From Chlamydoabsidia padenii (lineage: Eukaryota; Mucoromycota; Mucoromycetes; Mucorales; Cunninghamellaceae), in the NCBI GenBank assembly GCA_025330725.1, contig JAIWND010000014.1, positions 434,001 to 498,000 of the forward strand: a DNA stretch of 64,000 nt. The letters are read 5' to 3'. How positions within the stretch are numbered: position 1 is the first letter of the stretch; each line of letters opens with the position of its first letter. Shown piece after piece: positions 24,188 to 37,665 of this stretch. The position numbers and the translations under genes were made by a program. The notes beneath the pieces are model-generated. The model was not told where the DNA came from and searched no databases. It saw only the letters and a program-made list of their open reading frames with translations.

Positions 24188-26637
24188 ATGGCTGGACTGG
24201 AAGTCAGTAGCCAAAAGACGTTACTAAAAGCAACTATCCTTGGCTTGATTGCAGCAGCAGCCTTCTCCTCACGTCTCTTCAGTATCGTCCGTTACGAATC
24301 GGTCATCCACGAATTTGACCCATGGTAAGACCTGAGCAATAGCCCATCATCCTATCCTCACTTTTATTTTTAATACTTGACCTCTTGATAACTAAACACT
24401 TATTTTATTTATACTCTTTTAGGTTTAATTATCGGGCGACCAAAATGTTGGTGAAGGATGGTATATACGAATTCTGGAACTGGTTTGATGATCGGTCTTG
24501 GTATCCTCTTGGACGCGTGGTGGGCGGTACGGTGTATCCTGGTCTGATGGTGACAGCTGCAGCCATCCATAATATTTTACATTATCTTCATTTTCCCGTC
24601 GACATTCGCAACGTTTGTGTCCTCCTTGCTCCCGTCTTCTCTGGTGCCACGGCCTTGGCGACTTATCTATTAACAAAGGAACTCAAGGACAGCTCGGCAG
24701 GGTTATTGGCGGCTGCTTTTATCGGCATTGCTCCAGGTTATATCTCTCGATCAGTAGCTGGATCATACGACAATGAAGCTATTGCCATCTTCTTGCTGAT
24801 GTTCACCTTTTATCTCTGGATCAAGGCGCTAAAATTGGGGTCGGCCATGTATGCTGCTTTTGCGGGATTCTTCTATTTTTACATGGTGGCGGCTTGGGGT
24901 GGTTATGTTTTTATCATCAACATTATTCCTCTCCACGTCTTTGTCTTGATGGTCATGGGTCGATTCTCTAGTCGGGTTTATGTTGCTTACTCTACTTTTT
25001 ACATCCTGGGTACCTTGATGTCTATGCAAGTTCCTTTCGTTGGCTTCCAACCTACTCGAACCTCAGAACATATGGCGGCCTTGGGTAAATAAAGGGAAAA
25101 AAAAAAAAGATATATTACAATTGCCCTTACTCACATTTCATTTTTGACATATATTTTAATAGGTGTCTTTGGATTGTGTCAAATTCTTGGTTTTGTTGAA
25201 TTGTTACGGGGTCATTTGCAAACTAAACAATTCCAAGTTTTACTCAAGACTATTGTTATTGGCACTTTTGTATTGGGCTTTTCTGCGTTGGTATTACTGA
25301 CCCTTGGTGGATATATCGCCCCTTGGACTGGTCGATTTTATTCTTTGTGGGATACTGGTTATGCAAAGATTCACATTCCTATCATTGCCTCTGTATCTGA
25401 ACATCAACCCACTGCTTGGCCCTCCTTCTTCTTTGATCTGGAAATGCTCATCTTCTTGTTTCCAGCTGGTCTCTACATGTGTTTCCAAACACTTCATGAC
25501 GAACACATCTTTGTCATTGTATACAGTGTATTTGCCTCCTACTTTGCTGGTGTGATGGTCCGTTTAATGTTGACATTGACTCCTGTGGTTTGTATCTGTG
25601 CTGGTATTGCTGTATCGACCCTATTGGATACCTATCTCGACACTAGCTCAGTTACACCAAAAGCGACAAAACAAAGTACCGAAGGCTCTCATGTCACAAA
25701 GGAAACGAAAAAGGGAAAACAACAACAACAACAACAAAGTAAACCAGCAACAGAATCAGAAGGCGTTAATTCCAGAGGCGGTGCTATTATCAGTCGCGAT
25801 TCCCGTGCATTGGTGGTTCTCAGTTTTACCTTCTTCTTGATTGTATTTGTGTGGCATTGCACCTGGGTCACTTCAAGCGCTTACTCCAGTCCTTCTATTG
25901 TGCTGGCATCCCGCAATGCTGATGGCTCTCAACATATCATCGATGACTTTCGTGAAGCATACTACTGGCTCCGAAAAAACACCAAGGAAGATGCCAAGAT
26001 CATGTCATGGTGGGATTACGGGTATCAAATTGCGGGCATGGCCGATCGCCCTACTTTGGTGGACAACAATACATGGAACAACACTCACATTGCTACTGTC
26101 GGCCGCGCCATGTCCTCCAACGAAGATGACGCTTATGAAATTATGCGCCAACACGATGTCGACTATGTGCTAGTTATCTTTGGTGGTCTTCTCGGCTATT
26201 CGGGTGACGATATCAACAAGTACTTGTGGATGATTCGAATTGCAGAAGGTGTGTGGCCAGACAAGATCAAGGAAGCCAACTACTTTACGCCTTCTGGGGA
26301 CTATCGGGTGGACGACGAAGCATCACCAGCCATGCGTGAATCTCTGATGTACAAGATGAGCTACTATCGATTCCACGAACTCTTTGGTGGTCAACCTCCT
26401 ATGGATCGGGTGCGAAAACAACGTCTTCCTATCAAGGGTCCTGAACTCTCGGTGCTTGAAGAAGCTTATACCTCTGAAAATTGGATTGTGCGTATCTACA
26501 AGGTGAAGGATTTGGATCCCCTCGGTCGACATCACAAGGCAGCTGGTGACTTTGAAGCCGGCAAAAAGAAAAAGAAGCAGACTCTCAGCAAGAAGAGCCG
26601 CGATCGAAGAAGACGTGCCATGGATGAATTAGATTAA
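24188..26637 (+). CDS. STT3: oligosaccharyltransferase catalytic subunit STT3
   Basis: ER membrane enzyme that transfers the Glc3Man9GlcNAc2 glycan from dolichol to Asn of N-X-S/T sequons. Exons 24188-24324, 24423-25084, 25163-26637; 2274 nt, 757 residues. Landmarks: first acidic motif HEFDPWFNYRATK in luminal loop 1, [15 protein letters not shown], second acidic motif [32 protein letters not shown] in loop 5, and the acceptor-binding SWWDYGYQ at about 549-555 followed by [10 protein letters not shown] ([11 protein letters not shown]). About a dozen membrane segments precede the luminal C-terminal domain; the tail is Lys-rich ([20 protein letters not shown]). A Gln/Lys-rich loop near 25720 ([10 protein letters not shown]) lies in the cytosolic linker before the last membrane segment. 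Poly(A) signal at 26668-26673. Confidence 0.97.
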
Positions 26638-27486
26638 GTATTACGTGTTTAGATATAGTATCTCTCCAATAAATAAACAAACTTTTTTTTTTTTTTACAA
26701 ACTTCATATTGCTCTCTTCTTTTAAAAACCATGATTCTATATTTGGGTGGCCACAAGGCATTTGAAAATGGGCGGAATTTAAAGTTTCGATGAAATCAGG
26801 GACCAGTTCCTCCAGAAGGTGTTCGAGCAAACCATTATGGCTCATCCTATGATAAGTGCATTCATTCTGTCTTCGAGATTGAATATGACTATAAAGTACT
26901 TGGATATTTTTACCTTTTTTTTTTGGAGTGTGTGTGGGTCGGGCGGATTGGTATGGAAATGGTGCATAGATCATAAAGGATATCTCTATGGCACCTTGAT
27001 CCGAAGACATCATCTAAGATTAGGTCACCTGTTAAAAAGATGACTGATATGTATAGAAAAAGGAAATTAAATAGTGGTGGCGGGGAATGCGTGACGGTAG
27101 GACGCAATTGTGTTGGTTGCATCCTTCGACCGAGATCACGGAGGTGGAGGTTTGCTTTTGTGGATCTAGAACAGGGTAGAGGCATGTCATCATTTTACAG
27201 AGTAGAATGATCAAAATGCAGTAGCGAAATCGAACAACTGGCTTTCTTTTTTGTGTAGATGGCATAACTATACATTCACTTTATATTTTTACTTTAGGAT
27301 AGTTTGTTGCCTTTTTTAGTTTATGTACGAACACACGTGTTAAGAAGAAACCAAACATAGGCGGGGTGTCAAAGTGAGAAGAACACCCAAAGTCCGACCG
27401 ACATTGATTTTTTTTTGGCGCATAGCCTATAAAATGCTTGCGCACCTAAAACTTTTTTCCCTTTTCTTTCACCATTACTTTTTTTT

Positions 27487-27525
<39 letters not shown>

Positions 27526-27536
27526 CGTTTGTGTCA
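26638..27536. other. intergenic with promoter of the bHLH gene
   Basis: STT3 3' flank, a double element at 26760-26784 (TTTGAAAATGGGCGG and GGGCGGAATTTAAAG), GGCGGGGTGTCAAAG at 27360-27374, a TATA-like TATAAAA at 27428-27434 and a 37-nt T tract at 27489-27525 just before the bHLH start. Minus-strand ORFs around 26585-27265 have no recognisable domain and are not called. Confidence 0.5.
27428..27434 (+). promoter_or_regulatory. TATA-like box of bHLH gene
   Basis: TATAAAA in a GCC-CTAT context, 100 bp before the proposed start and followed by a pyrimidine-rich initiator-like stretch. Confidence 0.45.
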
Positions 27537-28640
27537 ATGATCTGGAGATCTTCTCTTAACCAACAGGATTATATGAAACACGATGTACAACCGATGACTA
27601 CCAAATTCTCCATTCGTACCGGCAAGGCGAAAACGACTAACAAAGAACGACCATCTAATGACAATCTTCCAACGCAATCCACCCTGGACCTACCCGTATC
27701 TTCACCCTGTCAACTTGAACAAAGCCAAGACACTTTCTCAGATCAAAACAATTACGAAGAAGATGACAGTATGGACGACAATGATGAAGAAGACAATCAA
27801 TCGGGGGGACAATCATCCAACGACATGCACTCAAACCAAGTCTTATTCCTCAACTTTACATCCGACTTATCACCTAAATTTACTCCTTCACAGAAGAAGC
27901 CAACCACGCCGGGCAAAAAGGCAGCGTACCGTGTCAACGGAGTGAACATTCTTAACAGGTAAATACCCGAAAAGAAGAACAAATCAAGGCTATAATCTTT
28001 ACAACTCATGTGACCCAAACCATGTACTCACCTTTTTTTAACGATTTTTTTTTTTTTTGTTACCGGATGATATATACTCCTGTTTTAGGAAAAATTTGGA
28101 TAGCAAGACGGCTATTGAACGGATCCAGCGGCGGAGAGAAAACCACAATCATGTAGAAAGGCGACGACGGGACACAATCAACAACACCATTTATGAACTA
28201 TCTCAAGTGGTACCCAATGCACTTCAAACTGGACAAAAACCTCACAAAGGGAATATTCTCAAGGCGACTCTGGATTATATTCTGGTAAGAAATGAAACAC
28301 ACGGACAAACATTTTGCGCCCATTTGTAACGTTGTTGTTTATACAGGTCCTTCAGGCGGAAAATCAAATGTATCAAGCTCGATTGGCTCAAACGACTGGC
28401 ACCACCAACATACCTGCACTTGCAACAAGAGGTAACGATACCAATACTGGAACGTCTTCCTTTGGTGCTCCTCCACCAACACCTGGATCGAGTACTTTGC
28501 CCATATTACCAGCAACGCCACCCCCAGTCACTCTCTCTCCTTTATCTCCTGTCTCCGTCTCTCCATCACCTGACTTGATTATTCCTTCTCTGCGTATGGG
28601 TGGATTGGAAAAAACTTATGGGAATACATGTCGTTACTAG
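27537..28640 (+). CDS. basic helix-loop-helix transcription factor
   Basis: Exons 27537-27958, 28089-28284, 28347-28640; 912 nt, 303 residues. The bHLH spans about residues 150-215: basic region ENHNHVERRRRDTIN has the His5-Glu9-Arg13 set that binds CACGTG E-boxes, helix 1 NTIYELSQVVP, a short loop LQTGQKPHKG and helix 2 NILKATLDYILVLQAENQMY, running into a short coiled extension. Residues 1-140 are Ser/Gln-rich with an acidic block (EEDDSMDDNDEED); the C-terminus is Pro/Ser-rich (PATPPPVTLSPLSPVSVSPS). Resembles USF/MITF/Rtg3-type proteins; the exact target process cannot be inferred. The start is uncertain: ATG at 27537 follows directly on a T tract, and the sequence before GATTATATG at 27562 looks like an acceptor, so ATG 27573 or an upstream exon is possible. 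Confidence 0.85.
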
Positions 28641-29220
28641 TTTAGCTAATTACTGCCCCTTTACTCTAATTAGTAGTGTAGCCTAGTTTTTTTTTTAATT
28701 TTTTATTCTGTATCTCTTTGCCTTCCGTCTCTACTCAATAGTATATCTCTTTGCTTGTTTTTTATTCTTTGCATCACACGTACTGTAATGTACCATATAC
28801 ACACCAACCTCCCTTCCACATTTGTTACTTTTTTTTTCAAAAAACAACAACACATTAATCAATAAAATAATATGTACATATATAAACCATTTACCTTGAC
28901 CAAAGAATCAGGCTTCCAGACTAACCAACAGAATCCATCTCTTACAGCATGTGACAATGTTGCACAAAACAATAATAAGGATGGTTCATCGAAACCCATA
29001 CCATAGATAGACATGTGGTGATTGGGCGTAATAGGATCACATTCATTTATTCATTAAAAAACAATCTGTTTTATGCAAATCAGTATTTTATTATAATAGA
29101 CTAGACTAACTAATAATGATAATGGATGGGAAATGAGGGGAAGATATTAGGTACATGGGATGGGGGAGATGTATATACACAAACACATAGTCTTAAAGGG
29201 AATACGGAGGGGAAGATAAT
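28641..29220. other. intergenic between convergent genes
   Basis: 3' flanks of the bHLH gene and the minus-strand glycosyltransferase; AT-rich with several AATAAA-like signals (around 28858-28870). No gene seen. Confidence 0.45.
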
Positions 29221-30708
29221 TTAATCCACGTCCACAGCTAATCTAAATCCACGTATTTTTTGGCATTCGTTCTTGAGGTTGTCGGATATTGAGCTTCGCC
29301 ATTCCCCATTAGCGATAAATTTCCTTGAGTATCGTAGGCAGAGTTCTTCTCTAAAGTTACTATACAGCTTTCGATTGTATTGGCGCTAAATACACACAAA
29401 GACATTAGTATTCACCGTATCACTCTTTTCTATTCCTTTTGTATTTACCTCTTTTCTTCTTGTTCCTTCAGGGTATGAATGCGTCTGATGAATCAAAAAG
29501 TCATCAGGCAAAACCCAGTATTCCATGCCAGAGAGATAGATTTCATAAAGACATGCCGCCTTATTTGCCCCGTATCCGATAAACCGTTGATCACACCAAG
29601 GAGAGCCTTCTTTCTTAAAGATAACATAAGGTTCATAGGAGAAGTTGTAGTCGGTCACCTTGTACATATCCGTCGCGGTATACCATTTCGAATAGTTAGT
29701 AGAGCCATGCCCATTAAGCCAAGATTTGTGAAACATATCGATTTTCACTTGATCCATTACTTCACTTAACAAGTCGGCCTTGGTTGTCGGAAAAGTGGTA
29801 GCATCTAATCCGTCATCTTGTGCCAAGTATTCAAATGCAGGCACCACGAGAGCTGTTCGTCCGGAATCCAGTCGAGATAGAATAGTAGGATCGTTGAGTA
29901 TACGGTGTCGAAAGTCGGTGCAGAGATAAAAGTCAACATCCAACATCATGAGATAGTCGGTGCGTACAAAGAATTTGGCCACGTTCCGCCACATGTTGAA
30001 TTGTCGATCAAAGGGATCCACGATCAGGTGTATATCTACATAACGGTGCATGTCGGGGTTGGTGTCAAAGAGTTGCTCCAATTCCTTTAGTACTTGGTCC
30101 TTCGTGTCGTCATCGTTAATATGGATCGCTGCACTAATGGGTCCTGTTTCAAAAGTAGAGATCGATTATTCTTTTAGTATCATCACACTACACATGTTTA
30201 ATGGTGTATTTGTTTTCTTCTTCTTTTACCTTGATAGTGAGATGCCAAACGACCTAGTACAGGGAATCGGTTGCGGGTGACCAAAGTAGACAAAGTGATA
30301 TCTTTGGCATTCGAGACATGACTTGCTTTATAGTAATATGGTTTCAAGTCGGAAGGACCCATTCCATCCGAAAATAATTTTGACAACAAGTTCGAATCCA
30401 ATACTTGATGTGCGGTGCCTGTGAATAAAAACAAGTTGGTACAAAAGAGGACAAGCTAAAAATATATCATACCTACCTTGGCTACTTGTCCAGGTTCTGA
30501 GTTGAGGTTTGAGTTGGAGATCAGATTGTTGTATTACATCTTGACCAGCACGAGGATAAAGTCCTGTCATATCCTTAGCGTCATCTTGTCGCATAATGTA
30601 GTGAGAGGTAGTGTAAAAGTGATTGAGGGTAAAAAGTAGGGATATGATTATATAAGTAAAGAACAAGTATTTGCCCAATTTCCATACCGAAGAAGGAGAT
30701 TCCCACAT
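29221..30708 (-). CDS. LARGE-like glycosyltransferase, type II Golgi/ER membrane protein
   Basis: Exons 30708-30477, 30418-30230, 30143-29449, 29385-29221; 1281 nt, 426 residues. A short N-terminal cytosolic tail and one membrane anchor (about residues 14-32, FFTYIIISLLFTLNHFY) precede a luminal stem and a LARGE/GyltL1B-type catalytic domain (Pfam glyco_transf_49 family). The metal-binding DxD is Asp209-Val-Asp211 in DYLMMLDVDFYLC. Other family features: SAAIHINDDD, HLIVDPFDRQFNMWRNVA, EPYVIFKKEGSPWCDQRFIGYGANKAACLYE and a late HQTHSYPEG. Donor is probably a nucleotide sugar; the acceptor (cell-wall or O-glycan) is unknown. The family is expanded in Mucoromycota. Upstream, 30896-30919 carries the recurrent element in both orientations. 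Confidence 0.88.
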
Positions 30709-31512
30709 GGTTGTATGTATATCAAGTAGGTATAAGTGTTGTATGAGTTTAAGACTTTACAAGGATAGATAAGTAATAATAAAAAAAGGTTGTATGATAT
30801 ATATATATAAGACAAAATAAAGACAAAAAGAAAAAAAGAAAGAGAAAGAAGAAAGAGAAACAAACAAAAAAAAAAAAAAAAGACTCGTCAAAAAAGTCAA
30901 ATCGGGGTTTAAAAATTCGATTTTTCCAGATGAATGCTTTATGACCTGGAGTGCTCTATACTTCCTATGGAATAATATGTTCATTTTGGTTAGAAACTTG
31001 ACGTAGATCACTATCTTATTGTACAAAAAGTAAATCCTGTATTTAATATGGCTATTAACCCGTTCAATTGTATTACGAGGGCCCAGTATCCTTGCTTCTT
31101 TGGAATGAGTCGGGAAACGAAACAACAAACAGAATTTTTTTTACTCCTGCTTTGTTGCTGTCAGTGCAACCATTCACATCATCTATTCCATTTATCCCTT
31201 TTGTTACACCAAATTGAGAATATATAAATGGGTTTAATATGTCATCACTCTATGATTCTTTTAGTTTCATTTAATGGGCAGAATATATCACATTTCGTGA
31301 TCAGCATGATAATGATGGTATAGAGCGTAATCCTATTTTTACTTTGAAACCAATTCCCTTTTTCATGATATAGGGGAAGGTTCAATCGCAACCCTCCGGG
31401 ATACTGGGGCAGTGCCTATTCAAATTTTGAAACGCCGACATTCAACTGCATCTATTTTTGTCCGTTTCTTCTCTATTCCCTCCTCTTCTTCTTCCCATTC
31501 AACTCTATATCA
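30709..31512. promoter_or_regulatory. divergent spacer, glycosyltransferase and MAPK promoters
   Basis: Purine-rich leader of the minus-strand gene (to about 30880), GTCAAATCGGGGTTTAAAAA starting at 30896, and TTTTGAAACGCC at 31424-31435 about 80 bp upstream of the MAPK start. No gene seen between. Confidence 0.45.
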
Positions 31513-33831
<2,319 letters not shown>

Positions 33832-34057
33832 AAATTAAAAAAAAAAAAAAAGGTAGTCTGGTCTCTTTTGATGGTTTGTAGTTTATAGTCTATAGTTTTT
33901 TTATTGTAGTACACCTTGTTTGTCAGGTGTTAGTCTAGGTCATCATAATAAAAAATAACAATTGTGTCATTAAAATATGGTCTTTATTATAATAAAAATA
34001 CAAATAGAATACTATATGTGAAGTAGAAGGGAGGAGGAGTGTTATAGGTATGATAAA

Positions 34058-34840
34058 TTATTGTGTCTTCTTTTCTTGTAAACTTGGGGATGGTGTCGAT
34101 TGGGTAGAGCTATCACTTCTAGCCTTGATCTTGAGGGGTTCAAAGATACGATCCATAACATGTTCTACAGGTTCATCAAACATGTAAGGAAGGAAAGGTA
34201 CAATAGCCAAACCAATTGCAGTAGGTCCCCAGGTTCGAAGTTTGGTGTTCTTGACATCCTTGAATGCCTTGGCCGAGTACTTTACAGCAGTGTGAATGGT
34301 GACCATAGGGAAAAACATGGAAGCAACAGCTTGGAAGGTACCCCGTTGTGCCATTTTCACTGCAACTTCTTGGTTTGACTATGGAATCCAAAGAGAGATG
34401 AGTACCACCTAGATCATGTCACCTTTATCATTGATCTATACTTACATCGCCAGCATGATGAGCTTTATAACCTTCATAGGACATATCAATTAGGACATAA
34501 CCCCAGGAGATACCATAAGCAGCCTTGACCACAGCAGGAGGGACAATAGGTCTAAAACTTTCACCAATATCTAAAAAAGAAGAATGAGTTACTAATTAGA
34601 CCTTTGTACATAATTGCCCATTGTCATTTTCACACGATCGTAAGAATCCTTACCGGAAGAGTATGCCAAGTACCGACTTGATGCAGTCATGGCAGTTTTC
34701 AATCGACTAGCATAAGCCAAGTAACGAGCTTTAGTGTCGATAGTGTTGACTTCACCTTCTTCGACTCGTTCAGTCAGCGAATGTTGAGAGGCGGTCTTGT
34801 CGACTGGTGAGGTGCCGTTGTTGCCGTTGTTTGAGGACAT
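34058..34840 (-). CDS. MTFP1: mitochondrial fission process protein 1 (MTFP1/MTP18)
   Basis: Inner mitochondrial membrane protein linked to fission and inner-membrane integrity in animals. Exons 34840-34654, 34570-34446, 34378-34058; 633 nt, 210 residues. Family blocks: RYLAYSSDIGESFRPIVPP, AAYGISWGYVLIDMSYEGYKAH, FQAVASMFFPMVTIHTAVKYSA and LRTWGPTAIGLAIVPFLPYMFDEPVEHVMDRIF, each split here by short loops. The N-terminal 45 residues are polar and low complexity. Upstream spacer has dense recurrent elements (34978-35021). Confidence 0.9.
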
Positions 34841-35709
34841 GGATGTGGTTTTAGAATGACAAAGAAAGAGAGCGAAAAAAAAAAAAAAAAAAAAAACTTC
34901 CAGAAAAGAAATTGACACGGGTTTTATCAACTTTTCCATCCCAGCGGGAGATAGTCGGCGGCCTATTTTCCTTTTGAGTCAAATCCCAATTTGACATCCC
35001 GCCAGGCGGGTTTTCAAAAAAGGTCTAAAGGTGGATTATCTTTTTCCATTGTCTTGCCACTAAAAATAGATGACAGTAGTAAAGCTTGGGGATCTACACT
35101 CAAGTGTACATGATAGGACCCATATAGTCCATGTGATTTCTAGCCAATCACAACATTTGAATATAGACGGGTTGCAGAGTGGGTCTTGTTCAGTCATGAC
35201 TGACCACTTTGCATCAAATGAGAACAGTGAGAACACGTACGCATGCACGCCCGCCATCGGATAAAATGCAATACACCAATGATGACGGTTCCCAAATCTC
35301 ACCCCCTTCTCTCCTTCTTTTTTTTCTCCCCTTTCTTAGGTGACGGTGACTTCACTGGTCTCCCTATATGATTAGTTCATTATTACACATGTTTACAAAT
35401 GTAATGAAAAAAAAAAAAAAAAACAGGCGATAACCCATACTAAACCAGACACGACCTTTGCTTAAATTGGTATCACCCTCTCTCATTGTTGATTTCTTCC
35501 CTATAAACATTTAATCTCCGCCCGCTTTTAAGATATAAATCTGGGCAATTTTTTGCCTTCCTGCGAATTATTATCCATTCCTTTTCCCCTTTCTTCATCT
35601 CACTCTCAGTCATTCCTTTTTCTTTTTTTTTTTTCTTTTTTTTTAAATAGTCTTTTGGGTTTATACGAAACACATTCTCCCTTTGTCATATTATTTGACG
35701 CTAGAAGAA
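34841..35709. promoter_or_regulatory. divergent spacer with dense element copies
   Basis: 34978-35021 contains three linked motifs (TCAAATCCC, TTGACATCCCGCC, GGCGGGTTTTCAAAAAA) 140-180 bp upstream of MTFP1. On the other side CCGCCCGCTTTTAAG at 35518-35532 sits 180 bp before the coiled-coil gene. No gene seen in the 870 bp. Confidence 0.5.
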
Positions 35710-37154
35710 ATGGTGCTGAAGGATATTACACAGGTTGGAACAAAAAAAGTCAATGTTTCCATAAACATAGCAATGACTTTCTTATAACCAGCTTTTTATT
35801 ATTATTAGACTTCCTTGAACGCTCAACATTACGTAGATACCTTATCATGGGAACAAGGTAAATGGGATAAAGTGAAACAGATATGTAATTACTAACTTTG
35901 GTCATATCTTTCTTTTATTTCGTCTAGGTCAAACGTACTGGGGCGATGACATTAATGACCACTTGATCCGAACCAAGGCAAGTTTAGTTTTTAACATCCT
36001 TATGATGAAGATATAATATTGACTCTTTTTACACTCTTATTACTTGAAATAGAAGAAACCAAGAAACCATCGTCGAAACATCACGCTATTGTCTCCTGAT
36101 ACTGAAAAACGGCTACAGTTCCTACAGGATATGGAAACAGCTAGAAGTCAGTTGGCTACCTTCCGACTGAAAATGGAGGGACTAGCAACACAAATCAATG
36201 GCATCACTGATCACTTGGTAAGTAGACTGCAACTCAAAATAAAAAGTAATCTAATCTCTCTTCCTTGTAGCATGAATCGAAAAACCGCGTTCGTAAGTTT
36301 AAAACAAATCTTGTATTCTTATAAAGTAATGATATCTTATCCTTCTTTTTAATAGATGAAATTGAACAAGATTTGACGGAAACGCAAGAAGACAATGTCA
36401 ACTTGCAGGTACTCTTGGAAAGGGCGGTGGAAAGTCAAAAGGAATCTGACGTATTTGCAACACAAGCTATCCGAAGCATCCATTCTGACCTAAACTTGGT
36501 AAGTAAATAATACTACTTGACAACTTCTACTAACTCTCTCTCTCTCTCTCTCTATTTTTTTCTTTTTAAACGTGGAAATAGGTTGTATTGGAAAACAATG
36601 AATTACAAGAAAGGCTCTCTTCAATCGAATATATGCAAAGGGAACACAAAGGAAATGCGCATGACACGGTGGCAAGATTACGAGAATATGTCTACATGTT
36701 GGAACAAGCTCAAGATACGATTCAAATAATGCAGGATACCACCACCAAATATCCATTCTCACTTTTCCACAATATGCATGGCTCGGGTCTGGACTCTCAT
36801 CGAACCAATGAAACATCTTCTTGCATCACTCAAGTTACCGGGATCTCACTAAAGACGACAACTAAACAACAACAACAACATCCACGCTCAACCTCATATC
36901 ATCCTCGTATCATTCATAATCGTGCTTCCTTCTCACCATCATCACCTGTTTTGGCCCCTCGAAAGGATCTCTCCTTTATTCAACCAAGACAACAGCACCC
37001 TTATTTTGAACAACATCAGCATAAACGTCGTCAAAGTAGGTCTCATCATTGGATATCCACACAGCAACAACATCGGAAACGACAAGACCAGTATCAACAC
37101 AAGTTGCGGCAAACACCTTTACCTCAAGGCCTATTGCTTTTGTTAAGTGACTAG
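35710..37154 (+). CDS. coiled-coil protein of unknown function
   Basis: Predicted exons 35710-35733, 35809-35857, 35928-35977, 36053-36217, 36271-36292, 36356-36498, 36582-37154; 1026 nt, 341 residues. Residues about 60-180 are heptad-rich helices (EKRLQFLQDMETARSQLA, HEIEQDLTETQEDN, VVLENNELQERLSSIEYM, LREYVYMLEQAQDTIQIM); the C-terminal 150 residues are His/Gln/Arg/Ser-rich and low complexity. Intron 3 uses a GC donor (AAG|GCAAGT). The first exon is least certain: its donor GTTGGA is weak, so the true start may lie elsewhere. No known family recognised; could be a cytoskeletal or nuclear scaffold protein, without proof. Confidence 0.6.
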
Positions 37155-37665
37155 AAACCATATATTTCCTCGCCCCCCTCTCTCTACCATTCCCCTCATT
37201 AGAATTATCATCACTGCTACTACTTTAGTTTAAACTTACCATCATCTCATACATATTCCCCTCCCCCCAGTCCCCTCCTTCTCAATTTGATTTTGTCTTG
37301 TTTAATAAACTGCTTTGATTATTTAATCTATCACGTTCATCTTGTCATCACTTTGCTTCCTTGACTTGTTTTTTTTTTATCATTGGGCATCAATATAAGG
37401 TGATCTTTTTGTCGATTGACGTAAAACTGCATAAATAGGTCTCACAACAGATTGGCGGTGTTTTAAAGTAGGTTGAACTTGCCTCACGATTTTAATCTGT
37501 CTCTCTCTCTCTTCTTCTACTTTAATTCTCGACTGTCACTAGCTTTTGTAAGTAAAATCTTTAACTATGCAAACCTTTATTTACACAAATGCTTCTTATC
37601 ATCTCACTCAACTCGAGTCGACTTTACTGATGTTTTTCTTTTTTAGATGTCAGCATTCCTCCAAA
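37155..37665. other. intergenic, upstream of a decayed gene
   Basis: 3' flank of the coiled-coil gene (AATAAA at 37305) and a preserved-looking promoter: GGCGGTGTTTTAAAG at 37454-37468, pyrimidine runs and a GTAAGT..TTTTAG leader intron (about 37549-37646). Confidence 0.45.

Noticed and set aside
26585..27265. Minus-strand ORFs of 142, 91 and 77 residues downstream of STT3
   Set aside because: No domain, partly overlap the STT3 3' end, contain Lys runs from A tracts, and no in-phase splice model could be built.
30380..30400. tRNA T-arm-like GTTCGAATCC string
   Set aside because: Lies in glycosyltransferase coding sequence and has no matching acceptor or anticodon arms.
34100..34378. 92-residue plus-strand ORF
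   Set aside because: Antisense shadow of MTFP1 exon 3.
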